DNA from: Paenibacillus sp. PCH8
Lineage (GTDB): Bacteria; Bacillota; Bacilli; Paenibacillales; Paenibacillaceae
DNA: 64,000 nt
NCBI RefSeq assembly: GCF_002968835.1
Contig: NZ_PKQK01000001.1
Location: 2,852,001 to 2,916,000, forward strand
Direction of reading: 5' to 3'
Made by a program: the position numbers and the translations under genes. Each line of letters opens with the position of its first letter. The stretch's first letter is position 1. Positions 35,401 through 42,759 of the stretch are shown one piece after another. The notes under the pieces were generated by a model. That model had not been told where the DNA came from, ran no database searches, and was given only the letters and a program-made list of their open reading frames with translations.

Positions 35401-37175
35401 TGGACCATCTGCCAATCAACGCGAATGGCAAAGTGGACCGAAAAGCATTGTCTGATCTGCCCGATGCTCAACCGTTGTCTCAGGAAGTAAACGCACCACG
35501 GACGAAGACGGAGCATGTCATTCTTGCCGCCGTGCGTCAGGTGCTGGGCAATCCGAGCATGGGCATGGAGGATCACTTCTTCCAGAACGGAGGGCATTCT
35601 CTTAAAGCGATCGCATTAACTCAAATTTTGTCAAAAGAAGGAATTGCCATCAAGGTAAACGAATTATTCCAATATCCGACAGTTAGAGGACTTGCCAATC
35701 GGGTGCATATCGTTCCTCAAACGTCCATATTGTCTGAAGATAGCCTGCATATTCAGTCCCCCATAACCATTCCACAGGACATTACACTTCATGAGAATCA
35801 ACTGGATAGCCTGGTCCTGCATGTCTTAAATAGCTGTAATCAGGTTTCATCCTTCATGGCGGCTACGACCCCCATTGGTCGTTTCCCACTATCTCCAATC
35901 CAACAAGCGCATCGTTCTACGACTTCACGAGCAAGCGGATGTATAACAACCCTTGAAGGAAACTTGAATGAACAAGCTGTAAAAGGGCTGATTCTTAGGG
36001 TTGTAGCCCGACATCAGCTGCTGCACAGCATCATATATGAGGAAGATGCCCTGAACTGGCATCAGAGTGATCTATCGTTAGCAGCAGACATGCTGCAACA
36101 ACTAATTCCATATCTCGATACGCGTCATTACGCTCCGGCTACTATGAAGCAATTGGAGTATAAGCTGACTCGGTCTCTGCTGCACAAGACATATGCGTTA
36201 GGGGAATTGCCTTGGCGTCTATGCATTTTGCGTACGGGATTCAGGGAGCACAGATTAATATGGAGTTTTGATCATCTGGCGTTTGATGGCATGAGTGCCG
36301 ACATTATCAGGCAACAGCTTGAGATGGATACAGCCAATATACTGCAAGGGAAAGAGCTTGAAGGCGAACGTCTGTACAACGTGCTGAATTATGAGAACTA
36401 TGTACGGTTGTTATCTCAAGGGCCTGTAGGCATTTCCGAGAATGAACTGGAGAATGAATACTCGCTTCAGTCTTGGCAAGCCTGCAACAGCATCGTCATG
36501 AAGAAGTTGAAAGAACCAGAGAATCCGCAACCTTCGGCGATCACTGTTCAGTTATCCCGCGCAGGGAACGAGGCTGCGGAAGACTGGTGGGCCTGTTTTG
36601 AATCCTTCGCCAACATTATTGCAACGTATCTGGACGTAAACCAATTGCCTATAGCTCTGGTGCATTACGGAAGGGAATATGGTGAGGAATCCTATTATGA
36701 CTATGTAGGTGAATTCCTTGATCTGATTCCAGTGCTTGTAGACCCTGATTTTGCTCAGGAGGATCTGTTGAAACGTCTGGAGCTGACCAAACGTCATAAC
36801 ATTAATTTTATGGCGCTTACACAGGATTCTTCCTTCTCAGCCGACTATGCTGTCATTCAGAAACAGCTGGGATCAGCCTACAGTCAAGCGACAGGACAGG
36901 AGCCACGAAATTTGATTTTGTTCAATTATCAGGGCTATATCTCCAGCCGAGAGGCGGTTCCCATGTTGGAATCATCAGACGACCAAGGCTTGAACACAGG
37001 GCTCGCTCAATTCGAATGGGTTATTCACTGCGACGAAGAGTGCCTGTATGTTCATCTGGCTTGTCGAGCAGGATTGGATATCGAGCGTATGAAACAACTC
37101 ATTGATGACCGGATTGGCAGCGATGTGAAAGTGCAAGTTCATAATGAGGCAGTGGAGGTGCAACATGTCCAGTAA
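20478..37175 (+). CDS. Hybrid NRPS-PKS megasynthase, ~5,565 residues
   Basis: It starts at ATG 20478 behind CGAGG. Domain order by motif: C1 (HHLICDG, ~138), A1 (YTSGSTGKPKG, ~602), T1 (GGNS, ~1003), KS1 (Cys in GCSTS, ~1236; HGTGT; GNVGH), AT1 (FPGQGSQ; GHSIGE, ~1685; HAFHTP, the malonyl-type signature), T2 (GGDSLKA, ~2014), C2 (HHIIADG, ~2201), A2 (FTSGSTGRPKG, ~2670), T3 (GGNS, ~3073), KS2 (TACSTS, ~3325), decayed AT2 (GQGVGE for GHSxGE, ~3760), T4 (GGHSLKA, ~3990), C3 (HHIISDQ, ~4178), A3 (YTSGSTGTPKG, ~4648), T5 (GGHSLKA, ~5036) and a terminal condensation/epimerization-like domain (~5128-5565, DHLAFDG). There is no KR, DH, MT or thioesterase. The predicted chain is three amino acids alternating with two unreduced ketide units. 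The first C domain implies an upstream acyl donor, probably from the FAAL protein encoded next. Confidence 0.95.
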   Translation: MIVRKTVELSETQKGIYFDCQMNDPVAYNISASIHLGQLNMEILHRAIELLIYQQVVLRTRIEILNDVPVLAVHEDMNYSLVFRDLNSEKQMDLRDQQLKSWIEECMGTPFALEQGPLFRMMVVQLDENQYILTLCIHHLICDGMSLELLKNKLLYSYTCLLQDRPVEVKQDEGFIAYVEAENQKLHENKYIREQEYWLDRMKGAEPLALQHDFPAGSSQEGIGRERRFDIPASLMADITQISKDNEVTVFMFFMGAFGILMNKYAGTNDITFASPYSHRPGMDLDETIGCFVHMLPMRFDIDPESTLTPLLQQVATIWMDTYRHIGYPNNLIVRDGNLQAQPGSPSLFDISFVYDSYEEDALGTRMLEQDKVTFPGDLMVVLNRSPQGAQLKLQYKPGLFREDSMDRMGQRFLYLLHQLVTNPEKRISEFSLLMQDEKENELHQFNQTSYFPYSPQHIMDIFHEKVARFPERKALLEGTQYQTYAQVNTKANQLARQIVARKKSNNEAVGVQMPRSSDLVIALLAILKAGCAFVPVDPSYPLSRKDYIVTDADISIVLAMRPDKEDETLDVHYIYTEDDKAYTGNSSNLEEPLNPHSLAYIMYTSGSTGKPKGVMIENHSVVNTLLDLERRFPMQVDDVYLLKTAYTFDVSATELFGWFMGEGALSILEPGAEKDPSRIASTVAAHQVTHINFVPTLFRLFLETMELRSNLSALETLKWLFVGGEAVTPDVIQKYERLGIGASLENVYGPTECTIWVSHYPLSSYEGLGNVPIGYPLNESRWYVVGTHEELQPIDIPGELCLSGVGLARGYLNLEQMTREKFVLNPFFKEGQDPEYFRYMYRTGDLVRSLPSGTIEYLGRIDFQVKIQGARLETGEIENTLSSYPGIIQSVVVMKSFEGRSGLLYAYYLSDQELPSAQLREYVSRSLPAYMIPSVFVHKSEFPLNSSGKMDRNALIADMTHAHASSATYAAPVNELEKLVASVWAQVLGVEKVGRDDHFFELGGNSFSVIQAHNKLKHHTDVEFPVPRFFERPTLRQFAAQGQQDEECNIPKERKERFQRKAGIQREDIAIVGMAVNVPGAEDIREFWNNLVERRESIHFYSDEELRELGVEEALLRSPRYVKAKGRANGIDEFDAGFFDYTPGEAKMMSPQFRLLYQGIWEALEDAGCKPDEAGKVGVFLGGSDDFEWYRQVLFNDANYSSKYEAFTLSTNHFLATRMAYKLNLRGPAYTALTGCSTSLVTPHLACQSLIVGECDVAVAGGITVELPNEGGYVYEDGMMFSADGHCRPFDADASGTVFSNGMGIVVLKRVTDALRDGDHIYGVIKGSAINNDGHEKLSFLAPSISGQSEVIQDAYKVAGVDPETVSYIEAHGTGTLLGDPIEVHSLTRAFASEQKQFCYLGSVKGNVGHMDTAAGVVGLIKVALSLGQGYIPGTANYEKPNPKIDFSNTPFKVNAHGVDWKQANVGVLRAGINSFGVGGTNAHMVLEEAPEMDKCSPDEDVNVLLFSAKTEHSLNRTAERIMEHLVQQPLQQSVSDAAWTLQTGRSVFSYRKAVVLDKTWKDNPDKFMQQLGKARVYHHSAQGSRPVFFMFPGQGSQYQGMGAELYRSTEQAGIAPLFRSYIQEILDLLPAEEREEMLSVVYGDQQPERINQTEYSQFALFMTSYAVAKSLLRLGIRPDGMIGHSIGELAAAAVAGVFELRDAVQLVRLRGRLMQQQQPGVMLAIMADADLVKSQLEEDVWLALVNTTGSSVIGGTAEAIARMEARAEGMGWKCIRVKTSHAFHTPMMNQAAEEFKRCLAAHTLHIPQIPLLSNTSGTWAIADEITNPDYWSRHILEPVLFESNLAEILKDERAVLIEVGAGRTLSSFARQHKKASESQTVLNMLRHVKETEQDSMYVSRRLAELWCEGIEPDWKVLKGQTIRRKCSLPAYVFNKQAYPVGVSLLKPSAAEGAGNRYDTNYTDQSKDGSSDSLIGTVYTGGPDQLKQVVLEAYRTIFGIDDLEESVNFFSVGGDSLKAVSLSASIRTYTGIQPEVADVFNHSTPVQLAEHLYSMAIPKLNQQMIQAAPLMDAYPISSAQMRMFTQTMLDPGNTAYNLPSATIIEGELDRARVEAALEKLVQNHEVLRTTFEIRADQVVQIIHPSVHLNMSYTEQQLANDQEVSSFIQSLIRPFDLGQTPLMRVALIKIGERKHLLFFDIHHIIADGTSVEIITRDFNELYFGGEHAVRLQYKDYAVWQQQRLASQGYDSHRAFWLERLGPSVPVLQLPLDHDRPSQRSMKGERIHFTLSPSLTEHLHKLASSSEASMYMVMLSVWNLILAQRTGQQDIVVGTPVAGRLQEECRETVGMFVNMIAMRNFPAPERVYADFLRELKQHTLDAFAYQEYPFNELVMQLGLKRELNRNSIFDVCFDYQNMELHGLELDGLQFSSFPVETGTSTYDLLMTCQENKETQVLEGYIEYSQELFDRTTIERLMQDFIGLCEQVVEQPNLPLDELFERNTLSQKPVVRSLAGPRLENDHRLGLHRLFELQAELMPDKIALLAASGAALTYKELNEKANTLAWKLMDQGVSRDEPVGILSRRNEALIIMLLAVLKAGAAYVPLDPTFPAQRILNMMEDSQMNLLLCTSGEENTVPFGGVQMIYDPAVRDVRSSVNPNVNVLSSDLSCVIFTSGSTGRPKGAMITHGAMVNFVEDIRHRHLFTHDTDRIISVTTISFDIFGFEVWTPLCTGHSLYLADEQEQLDPVLAARRIREHGVTHILSTVSRIKAFVENPEFAQALVNLKCVLTGGEVVPVGLLTDLKRLTSARVFNMYGPTETTIWSTTKELNDTASITIGKPIANTEIYILNDEGDMLPTGSEGELCIAGNGLSRGYLNNAVETDTRFIVNSNVLGGRLYRTGDLARILPDGEIELLGRLDQQVKIRGYRIELNEIEQAAMSHDIVREAVAKTEGNESHHLQLILFYSLKPEAIGMKHDEDALLRTWLRERLPHYMMPSRLIRLDKLPVLPNGKLNRNALRVTDIATEQGTRLTSVYNSSMQGTERAKAALEQMLIGAWKEVLNVDTVGVHEHFFDSGGNSLGLILINNRLNAYWKKSVPLVQLFEHSSIASLVDYLMSEQEEMEQSITEQVQSPLELNTAEHAIPFVSEQTGRIPSSTDIAVIGMAGHFPGSRTIEEFWENLMEGKDGITRLTEKDLTSAGVPPEQFEHPDYVRAKGVLQDTDYFDSEFFEYPHQESNMMDPQIRLLHQCAWEALEHAGCDPYSYEGSIGLFAGSGLSLPWMVQFLGRSGNLLQAFEAMTLNEKDYITTRVSHKLNLRGPSMAVQTACSTSLVAIHQAAESLIRGECDVALAGGVSISYPLREGYLWHEGMIYSKDGHCRPFDEQASGTVSGNGCGMVVLKPLHLAQRDGDHIYGVIKGSAINNDGLDKIGYTAPSVTGQVKVIQAALQRSGVAPKEISYLEAHGTGTKLGDPIEIEALRQSWGTENRNYCALGSVKANIGHLDAAAGVAGFIKTVLTLYHRTVPPQIHMDRTNPMLDLEHSPFYINTEAQRFQDSERVLRAGVSSFGIGGTNAHVILEQPPAQESHVNYQSLQLLPFSAKSETALERTYDSVLQAINAMPEQLSNAAWTLQKGRSRFIHRKVLIAVEGHIPPREQASDYEVQASVVNGKPRVVFYLSGAANWDARKIRELYASGYRSQVSEVFKLHFEEALNLLESREQYAIRQGMGRPLSDSRLERMQCYVVQYALFKTVMQLGVTPDVVCGQGVGELVGMVISGVLEPTHAVALLYSREDWSLQEGVLSDALTGSRMDETVADLWSSIRPLLLGHMRFPLLRRESLPEHTGSTLWMTANKQQNTDQLIQTALTGLNVISLIDNHGSSLEADIYFMKSLAFCWCSGMELNWAQLNGTDHGQKIPLPTYAFDPIAHNHDVALYQLTGMSQVAVGSVPAAERSLSGNSKAHMTENEIQSVLLQLWQELLGCDEVSPEDDFFQLGGHSLKAISLASRIKETFGLSLELDDVFEHSAFVQMVEWIDQHQTANNDNSADPILPVIQKDRYKTTSAQRRMYVVHEWMKGESTAYNLASFYKIRGLLDPARFQAIMDELIQRHESFRTRFEMIDGELYQVVEDQVPTVVELLESETLQMEHMLEWIQPFDLNHAPLVRVKLIRFSPGEHVLFIDMHHIISDQSSIAILMQEFAHLYRGEPLDPLDIQYKDYAEWRDESAVQGNRAEDAAFWNREFLDMPAPVEWLTDFPRHEALSFSGERLRIEMDESLSLQVNECCARQGLTPYMLFMATLNVLIWKYTGQDDVVVGTAVAGREKSELNSVVGMFVNMLAIRTSVDRERSVEAYLQEVRDKLLACYEHQHYPYEALVEQLGVFGDTTRNPLFDVVLNYINMGTDDPEAGELTFEPWMEGRVDAKFDLTWTLVEHEQRYTVELEYRSDLFKADSMKRMLDKFLYILSQITAGDVERIRQIKLTTLEEEEWLLYEVNDNSLAYRRDATIPQLFEEQVQLHGQQTALIWEEDEWSYADLYDRVQWLTSRLLEHGVRSGSSIALLLDRGPIQMVSILATLKVGCSYVPIDPASPPARIEFILQDCGASVLLTEQEYVSTWRSVIPYIVPANELTTFSTANITEFKGDMGTTALDPAYIIYTSGSTGTPKGTVMSHRNVIKVMKKSNFVTVVPEDRILQISNYAFDGSIFDIFASLMNGATLVLTSKETILDMACLADVIRQQQISVFFIPTSLFNMLVDWDAECLKNVRRVMFGGEAASASHANKALACVGPGRLLNGYGPTEATFFASYHLLEQTEPYAGSLPIGYPLSNTALYVLDDDLKPVPPNVPGELYISGDAVGIGYLNREDLTKKHFLEDPFRKGDRMYRTGDIVKRLMDGKLIFIERSDFQVKIRGFRIELSEIGNCIERLPGVRDAYVMTATDAMGSLYVAAYYTSELHTTVHAEDIRRELHQRLPEYMVPSRIQRMDHLPINANGKVDRKALSDLPDAQPLSQEVNAPRTKTEHVILAAVRQVLGNPSMGMEDHFFQNGGHSLKAIALTQILSKEGIAIKVNELFQYPTVRGLANRVHIVPQTSILSEDSLHIQSPITIPQDITLHENQLDSLVLHVLNSCNQVSSFMAATTPIGRFPLSPIQQAHRSTTSRASGCITTLEGNLNEQAVKGLILRVVARHQLLHSIIYEEDALNWHQSDLSLAADMLQQLIPYLDTRHYAPATMKQLEYKLTRSLLHKTYALGELPWRLCILRTGFREHRLIWSFDHLAFDGMSADIIRQQLEMDTANILQGKELEGERLYNVLNYENYVRLLSQGPVGISENELENEYSLQSWQACNSIVMKKLKEPENPQPSAITVQLSRAGNEAAEDWWACFESFANIIATYLDVNQLPIALVHYGREYGEESYYDYVGEFLDLIPVLVDPDFAQEDLLKRLELTKRHNINFMALTQDSSFSADYAVIQKQLGSAYSQATGQEPRNLILFNYQGYISSREAVPMLESSDDQGLNTGLAQFEWVIHCDEECLYVHLACRAGLDIERMKQLIDDRIGSDVKVQVHNEAVEVQHVQ

Positions 37176-40100
37176 ATCCATACAACGAGGGCCGGAGCTG
37201 ATGGTGCCTAAGCAGTATTCGACTGTGGCTGAGCTTCTTATGTATATTGCAAATGTTCATCCGGAGAAGGGGATCACATATATCAGTTCTTCAGGTGAGG
37301 AGCAGTTTGAATCTTATCCCGAATTGCTAAATCAAGCACGGCTTTATCTGCAACGTCTCCGTGATCATGAGCTTATACAAGGACAGGTCGTTATGTTGGA
37401 AATTGATCAATCACAGGAATTTTACCGGACATTTTGGGCTTGTATGTTGGGGGGATTATTGTTGCCCCCGTTAGTCCTCCAGCAGCCTGGGAACCAGGAT
37501 CAGCCGGTCTGCAGAAATTCACAAACGTGTGGGAAGTGCTGGGGCGTCCGGTGGTCATCGTTGAGGATGCCTACCTGCCTAAGTATAAGCAGTTGGCAAC
37601 GAGCCAGCTATTCAAAGGTCTTTCGCTGATCAGTGTGAGCAAGCTTCAATCAGGTCATTGTGCAGCAGAACCCTGCACGACATCTCCTGAGGATATCGTG
37701 TTTCTGCAATTCTCTTCAGGAAGTACGGGCATTCCCAAAGGAGTGCAGTTGACGAATCACAATATTATCGCGAACAGCATTGCCTGCAAGACGTTCCTTG
37801 GAGCGGAAGAAGGAGACAACGTGTTTACCTGGTTGCCGCATACGCATGATATGGGCATGTTCGGGCAGCATCTTACACCTATATTAAGTGGCGCTAACAT
37901 CATGGTAATGTCCCCCTACACTTTTGTACGTTCGCCGTATCTGTTCTTGCGCAAGATTACGGAACATCAAGGGAAATGGTTCTGCTGCACCAACTTCGGT
38001 TTTGAATGGATGGTTCAGAAGATTCCTGATTCCAAGCTCTCCACGCTTGATTTGTCTTCACTACGTATGACACTGAATGGAGCGGAGCCCATATCTACAG
38101 CAGTTATTGAGCGGTTTGTACAGAAATTCAGCTCGTGTGGCTATCGCTCGAATATGATGTTTCCTGCATACGGCATGGCCGAAGCTACTGTAGGTGTATG
38201 TACCGCCATACTGGGAGATGAGCCGCGAATTGAGCGGATCTCTCGTACGAAGTTGGTACAAGAAAGTATAGCAGTTCCGGTACAACTTCCGGACAGCGAC
38301 AATTCGGATGTGATCGAATTTGTTCACGAGGGATATCCCATGACTGGAATTCAAATTCGAATTGCGAATGAACAGGGTGAAGTGCTGGATGAGCGAATGG
38401 TTGGCGAAATCCAGATCCGGGGAGATTCAGTAACCTCCGGGTACTACAGGCTCCCCGATCTGAACCGTGAAATCTATGTGGACGGTTGGCTTCGGACAGG
38501 AGACCTTGGATTTATGGTGGAAGGCTCTCTGGTCGTCAGCGGACGAATGAAGGATATCGTTTTTATTCGGGGACAGAATCACTACGCCCATGACCTTGAA
38601 GAAATTTTATACCAGAATCGCAGCATTCCGAGAGGGAATCTGACGGTAGTAGGGCATTTCAACAGCCTCAAACAAGTTGAGGAACTGCTCGTATTTGTGA
38701 AATACAAATCGGGTGCTCCACAGTTTCTGGATGTGCGGCAGGATTTGATCCAACGGATGAGGGATGGACTGGGCATTGAAATCACCCATGTTCTTCCGAT
38801 CAAAGTGATTCCCAAAACGACCAGTGGCAAGGTCCAGCGCTTCATGTTGAGAAACGAATATGAAAGCGGAGCATTTGACAAGGACATTAAGGTTATTGAA
38901 GAGCTTATCCTCCAGAACAGACAACAACAGCAATCCGAGGTGGTTGCCTCGACGTCTCTGGAACAAACGGTACGTGAAGCGTGGGCTGAGACACTTCAAT
39001 TACCCATAGGTCAGATTACGATGGATACTTCTTTTCTCGCTTTGGGAGGCAACTCCATTCTGTCCTATCAGTTACTCGACAGGCTCTCCGCACATTTGGG
39101 CCACGAGTTGGGCCAAGAATTGCTTGTGTTCTGCAGGACCGTGCGTGAGATGGTGGAATATCTGCAGGAACTTCCGGCGGAAGCGAAGCCCCTTGAACAG
39201 GGGGTACCAACTGATAACCATCTTAATGTACATCGAGCAATTGCCATTACCGGAATGTCCTTGCGTCTTCCTGATGCCGATACGCAGGAGCAGTTCTGGA
39301 GCAATCTGGTCCAGGGACTCGATAGTGTGGAACGAATTAGTCCAGATCGTGCAATACGCTCGAAGCGTCCGGATTGGGATGACTGGATGGGGGAACTCAA
39401 ACATCCGGATACCTTTGATCATGAGTTCTTTGAGATCCCGTCTGAACAAGCCACATTTATGGACCCGCAGCATCGCAAACTGCTGGAAGTTTCTTACGAG
39501 GCACTTGAGGATGCCGGCATGATTGTGGATCGGGAAGACAAGCGCAATGTGGGTGTGTATATGGGGATTAATCCAAGTACGTACTTTGATCTGGTTGTTG
39601 ACCATATGAACCTGAGTGAAGGGAAGGATATTCATTCCCACGCTATGGTAGGTAATATGTCCAATATTGCTGCAGCCTCCATCTCTCACCAGTACAATTT
39701 TACAGGCCCGGCTCTTTCGATAGATACGGCATGCTCCTCCTTTCTGGTGGCACTGACACAAGCGGCCGCGGCTATTCAGGACAAGCGTATATCCGGTGCG
39801 GTCGTAGGTGGAGCAACCATTCTGGCCACACCCCATGTGCATCAGCTATCCCGCCATGCCGGAATCTGCTCCTCGACGAAACATACGAAGGTCTTTGACC
39901 GGGAGGCAGATGGTTCAGTCATTGGGGAAGGTGCTGTTGTTGTATATCTGGAGCCGCTAACAGAGGCAGTTCGCGCCAACAAGCATATCTATGGCCTGAT
40001 TCGCGGGACAGCGGTAAACAACGACGGCTATTCCCTGGGCATCATGGCACCTAATCCTCAGGGGCAATATGAGGTGCTCCGTGCTGCTTATCGCGATGCC

Positions 40101-41357
40101 AATCTGAACCCGAGCGAGATCTCTTATATTGAAGCACATGGTTCGGGGACAAAAATTGGTGATCCGATTGAGGTTAATGCGTTATTGCGCCTATTTCAGG
40201 AAAAGGGATATCACGGTGACACTTCCATTGGGTTGGGTTCGGTCAAAACTAATATAGGACATCTATTCGCAGCTTCCAGTGGTGCCAGTCTTGCAAAGGT
40301 ACTGCTCAGCATGCAGCATGGGGAATTGGCTCCAAGTCTGCATATGGATAATCCTAATCCAGCCCTTCGCCTGGAGCAATCGCCTTTTCATATCGTTAAC
40401 GAGCATAGAACTTGGGATGTACCGGAAGGAAAGACTCGCAAGGCGGGCATTAGCTCGTTTGGTCTTGGAGGCACGAATGCCCACATTGTACTGGAAGAAT
40501 GGAAAGCCTCAGTTCGGGCAGATAATCCGGCACGTAGGCAATTACTAACATTTTCCGCCAAAACTGAGCAGGCCCTGCAGAAGTTGATCCATAACACGAA
40601 GCAATATGTGAAGGAACATGCGGAAATGCGACCGTCGGATCTGTGTATTACCCGGAACAGGTACAGAAAGCATTACCGGTATCGTGCTGCCATAACGGTT
40701 AATTCAGCCGGAGAGTGGGATATGGAAGGTATGGAATTGGGCTTCAAGCCAAGAAACCGGGCCGCTCGTGTAAATATTGTGGTGGGAGGGCACGGGTTCC
40801 TTCCAGAAACAGCATCATCGGTTGAGCCGACTTCCAGGTTAGCCGATGATGCCGAGCAACCTGTAACGAACATGAATTATTGGGTAACCGTGCTGGAAAC
40901 ACTCAGACGTTTCGTACCTTCTATCCAAGAGATTCGGGGAATAGATGCGGGAGAAGAGATGGTTTCCAGGTTGAATAACAATCATGTGGAAAGTCACATC
41001 AGTGAAGGCAGCAAGTCGATTCCGGCAAACAGCAGAATGAAACCAGGCCGTCTTCAAGACCCGACCAGCAAGGTGGCAGTTGCCGACATTGTCATTATGA
41101 TCGCAACAGAGCAGACCGTTCAATTGGCTGGGTACAGTGGCAAGGAGAGAGTGATCCGTTTGTCTGCCCAACCGACTGTTGGTATGGAGGAACAGCTTGC
41201 ATCGTTGCTGGGACAACTCTATGTACTTGGTGCTGCTCTGGATTGGGAACAGCTACATCCGGATGGTTCGGGTCAGATCGTGCATCTGCCAGCGCATCCA
41301 TTCGAGCCGTATGAACATTGGGTAGGTGTGAATCAGGGAATGGAGGTCATGATATGA
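37165..41357 (+). CDS. FAAL-ACP-KS synthase with vestigial AT; reading frame interrupted
   Basis: It starts at ATG 37165 (GGAGG upstream), overlapping the megasynthase stop. About 95 residues in the first frame form a fatty acyl-AMP ligase N-terminus ending FYRTFWACMLGG. The homology continues in the next frame from the G6 run at 37449 (IIVAPVSPPAAW, then VWEVLGRPVV), about 1,300 more residues. Later landmarks are QFSSGSTGIPKG (adenylation), ACP GGNS at about 39.05 kb and KS with DTACSS, HGSGT and TNIGH at about 39.2-40.5 kb. The last ~280 residues keep AT-linker sequence (LPAHPFEPYEHW) but no GHSxG. Inferred role: activate a fatty acid, load it and extend it once, like the start of MycA/ItuA, with the extender ACP and AT supplied by separate genes. 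As written the frame is broken. Confidence 0.88.
37449..37454 (+). other. G6 run at the frameshift in the FAAL domain
   Basis: TTGGGGGGATT holds six G. The upstream frame reads TTG GGG GGA TTA and the downstream FAAL frame reads GTT GGG GGG ATT. Seven G, or a -1 slip, would join them without losing a conserved residue. Candidates are a real mutation, polymerase slippage restoring the frame in part of the transcripts, or a sequencing error. Confidence 0.85.
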
Positions 41358-41611
41358 CAAAAGAAGAAATTGAGCTGTTTATCAAAAGTGAGATTGCTAC
41401 TGCGCTGAATCAGGAACCAGAGGACATTGATGAAGAGATGAACTTTTTGAAAATTGGTGTCTCCTCGGTACAGGCACTCAAAATCATTAACCGTACGCGC
41501 AAGCGCCTGCAGGTTGATATCAGTCCAGTTGCGTTGTTCGAATACAAAACGATAGCCGAGTTCGCCTCCTACCTCAACGAATCCCTTCTTCAAGAGGGGG
41601 TCGCTGAATGA
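41354..41611 (+). CDS. Discrete acyl carrier protein
   Basis: 85 residues starting at ATG 41354, which overlaps the previous stop (ATGA) and follows GGAGGTC. It is a small acidic four-helix carrier protein. The phosphopantetheine Ser is in LKIGVSSVQALKII (about residue 37). It follows the FAAL-ACP-KS protein, which has no extender carrier of its own, and overlaps the acyl-CoA dehydrogenase gene. It probably carries the unit condensed by that KS or the substrate of the downstream dehydrogenase and aminotransferase (inference). Confidence 0.88.
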   Translation: MTKEEIELFIKSEIATALNQEPEDIDEEMNFLKIGVSSVQALKIINRTRKRLQVDISPVALFEYKTIAEFASYLNESLLQEGVAE

Positions 41612-42759
41612 TTGAACTGGACTTGCAACAAGAGATTATTCAAGAGGCAGAGTTATTTGCTGCACGTGAGATTCGTCCCTATGCCAAGCAGATTCAGGAA
41701 GAGCAAGCCATCCCAAGATCACTGATCTGTGCAATGGCCGAAAAAGGATACCTCTCTGCTTCCATCCCGACTGAATATGGCGGTCTTGGCCTCGGCCCTA
41801 CATCCTATGGATTGCTGACCGAAGTGTTTGGCAAAGCGCTCCCAGCCGTTCGCAGTTTATTGACGGTACATACGTCACTCGTAAGTGAAACGCTGGTGCG
41901 TTTTGGAACGGATGAGCAGAAGTCCTCCTGGCTGCCCAAGTTGGTGAAGGGAGAGTGGATTGGAGCTTTTGGCCTGACAGAGCCGGAAGTTGGCTCGGAT
42001 GCCAAAAACGTGAAGACAGCGTGGCGGGAAGAAGCGGATCACTATGTTCTAAATGGAAAGAAAAAATGGATTACATTTGGACATGTGGCAGATGTGTTTA
42101 TCATTATTGCCTCGAAGGAGGGGAAAAGCACCGCCTTTTGGGTCGAACGCCAGTTTGCTGGTGTGCATACCAAAGCCATCGAAGGTGTCATGGTTGGGGG
42201 CGAGACAGGCTTGGCGGAGATCGAACTTCATGAAGTGCGTGTACCCAAGAGTCATGTTATTGGGCGTCTGAATGAAGGCTTTGAGTACATTGTCAGCGGG
42301 GCATTAGACCAAGGCAGATATAGCATCGCTTGGGCAGGATTGGCCATTGCGCAGGAAGCGCTTGATTCAATGGTGACCTATTCACGAAAGCGGAAGCAGT
42401 TTGATCAGAAGCTCAGTCATTTTCAGCTCATTCGGGGCATGATTGGAGATGCGGTAACGAAAGTCCATGCAGCAAGAGCATTATGTCTGCGGGCAGCCGA
42501 GATGAGAGAAACCAAGGACCCACAGGCTACCATGGAAACTACGATTGCCAAATATTTCACATCAAAGATTGCGGTTGAAGTGGCAAGTGATGCGCTTCAG
42601 GTTCATGGCGCGAATGGAATTAGCAGTGAGTATCCTGTATCCAGGCTGTACAAAGAAGCGAAAATTCTTGAAATTATAGAAGGCTCGTCTCAGATGCAGC
42701 AAGAGATGATCTCGCATTACGGATTAAAGGCGTATTACAAGCGTGGCGGTACGGTATGA
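41608..42759 (+). CDS. Acyl-CoA/acyl-ACP dehydrogenase (FkbI/ZmaE-like)
   Basis: 383 residues with overlaps of four bases on both sides. It is a full-length flavin acyl-CoA dehydrogenase: an N-terminal helical domain (FAAREIRPYAKQIQEEQ), FAD/substrate strand motif GLTEPEVGSDA (about 122-132), GKKKWITFG, and the C-terminal catalytic Glu in LEIIEGSSQMQQE followed by the family end. In PKS clusters such enzymes oxidise ACP-bound glyceryl or seryl units (FkbI, ZmaE/ZmaI) or desaturate acyl chains. Here an ACP, a 3-hydroxyacyl-CoA dehydrogenase and an AT are close by. The exact substrate cannot be read from sequence. Confidence 0.9.
   Translation: MIELDLQQEIIQEAELFAAREIRPYAKQIQEEQAIPRSLICAMAEKGYLSASIPTEYGGLGLGPTSYGLLTEVFGKALPAVRSLLTVHTSLVSETLVRFGTDEQKSSWLPKLVKGEWIGAFGLTEPEVGSDAKNVKTAWREEADHYVLNGKKKWITFGHVADVFIIIASKEGKSTAFWVERQFAGVHTKAIEGVMVGGETGLAEIELHEVRVPKSHVIGRLNEGFEYIVSGALDQGRYSIAWAGLAIAQEALDSMVTYSRKRKQFDQKLSHFQLIRGMIGDAVTKVHAARALCLRAAEMRETKDPQATMETTIAKYFTSKIAVEVASDALQVHGANGISSEYPVSRLYKEAKILEIIEGSSQMQQEMISHYGLKAYYKRGGTV

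Noticed and set aside
37144..37629. A separate short protein preceding the synthase
   Set aside because: Its residues from about 8 to 102 are the missing N-terminus of the FAAL domain; after the G6 run it is out-of-frame noise. Treated as one frameshifted gene.
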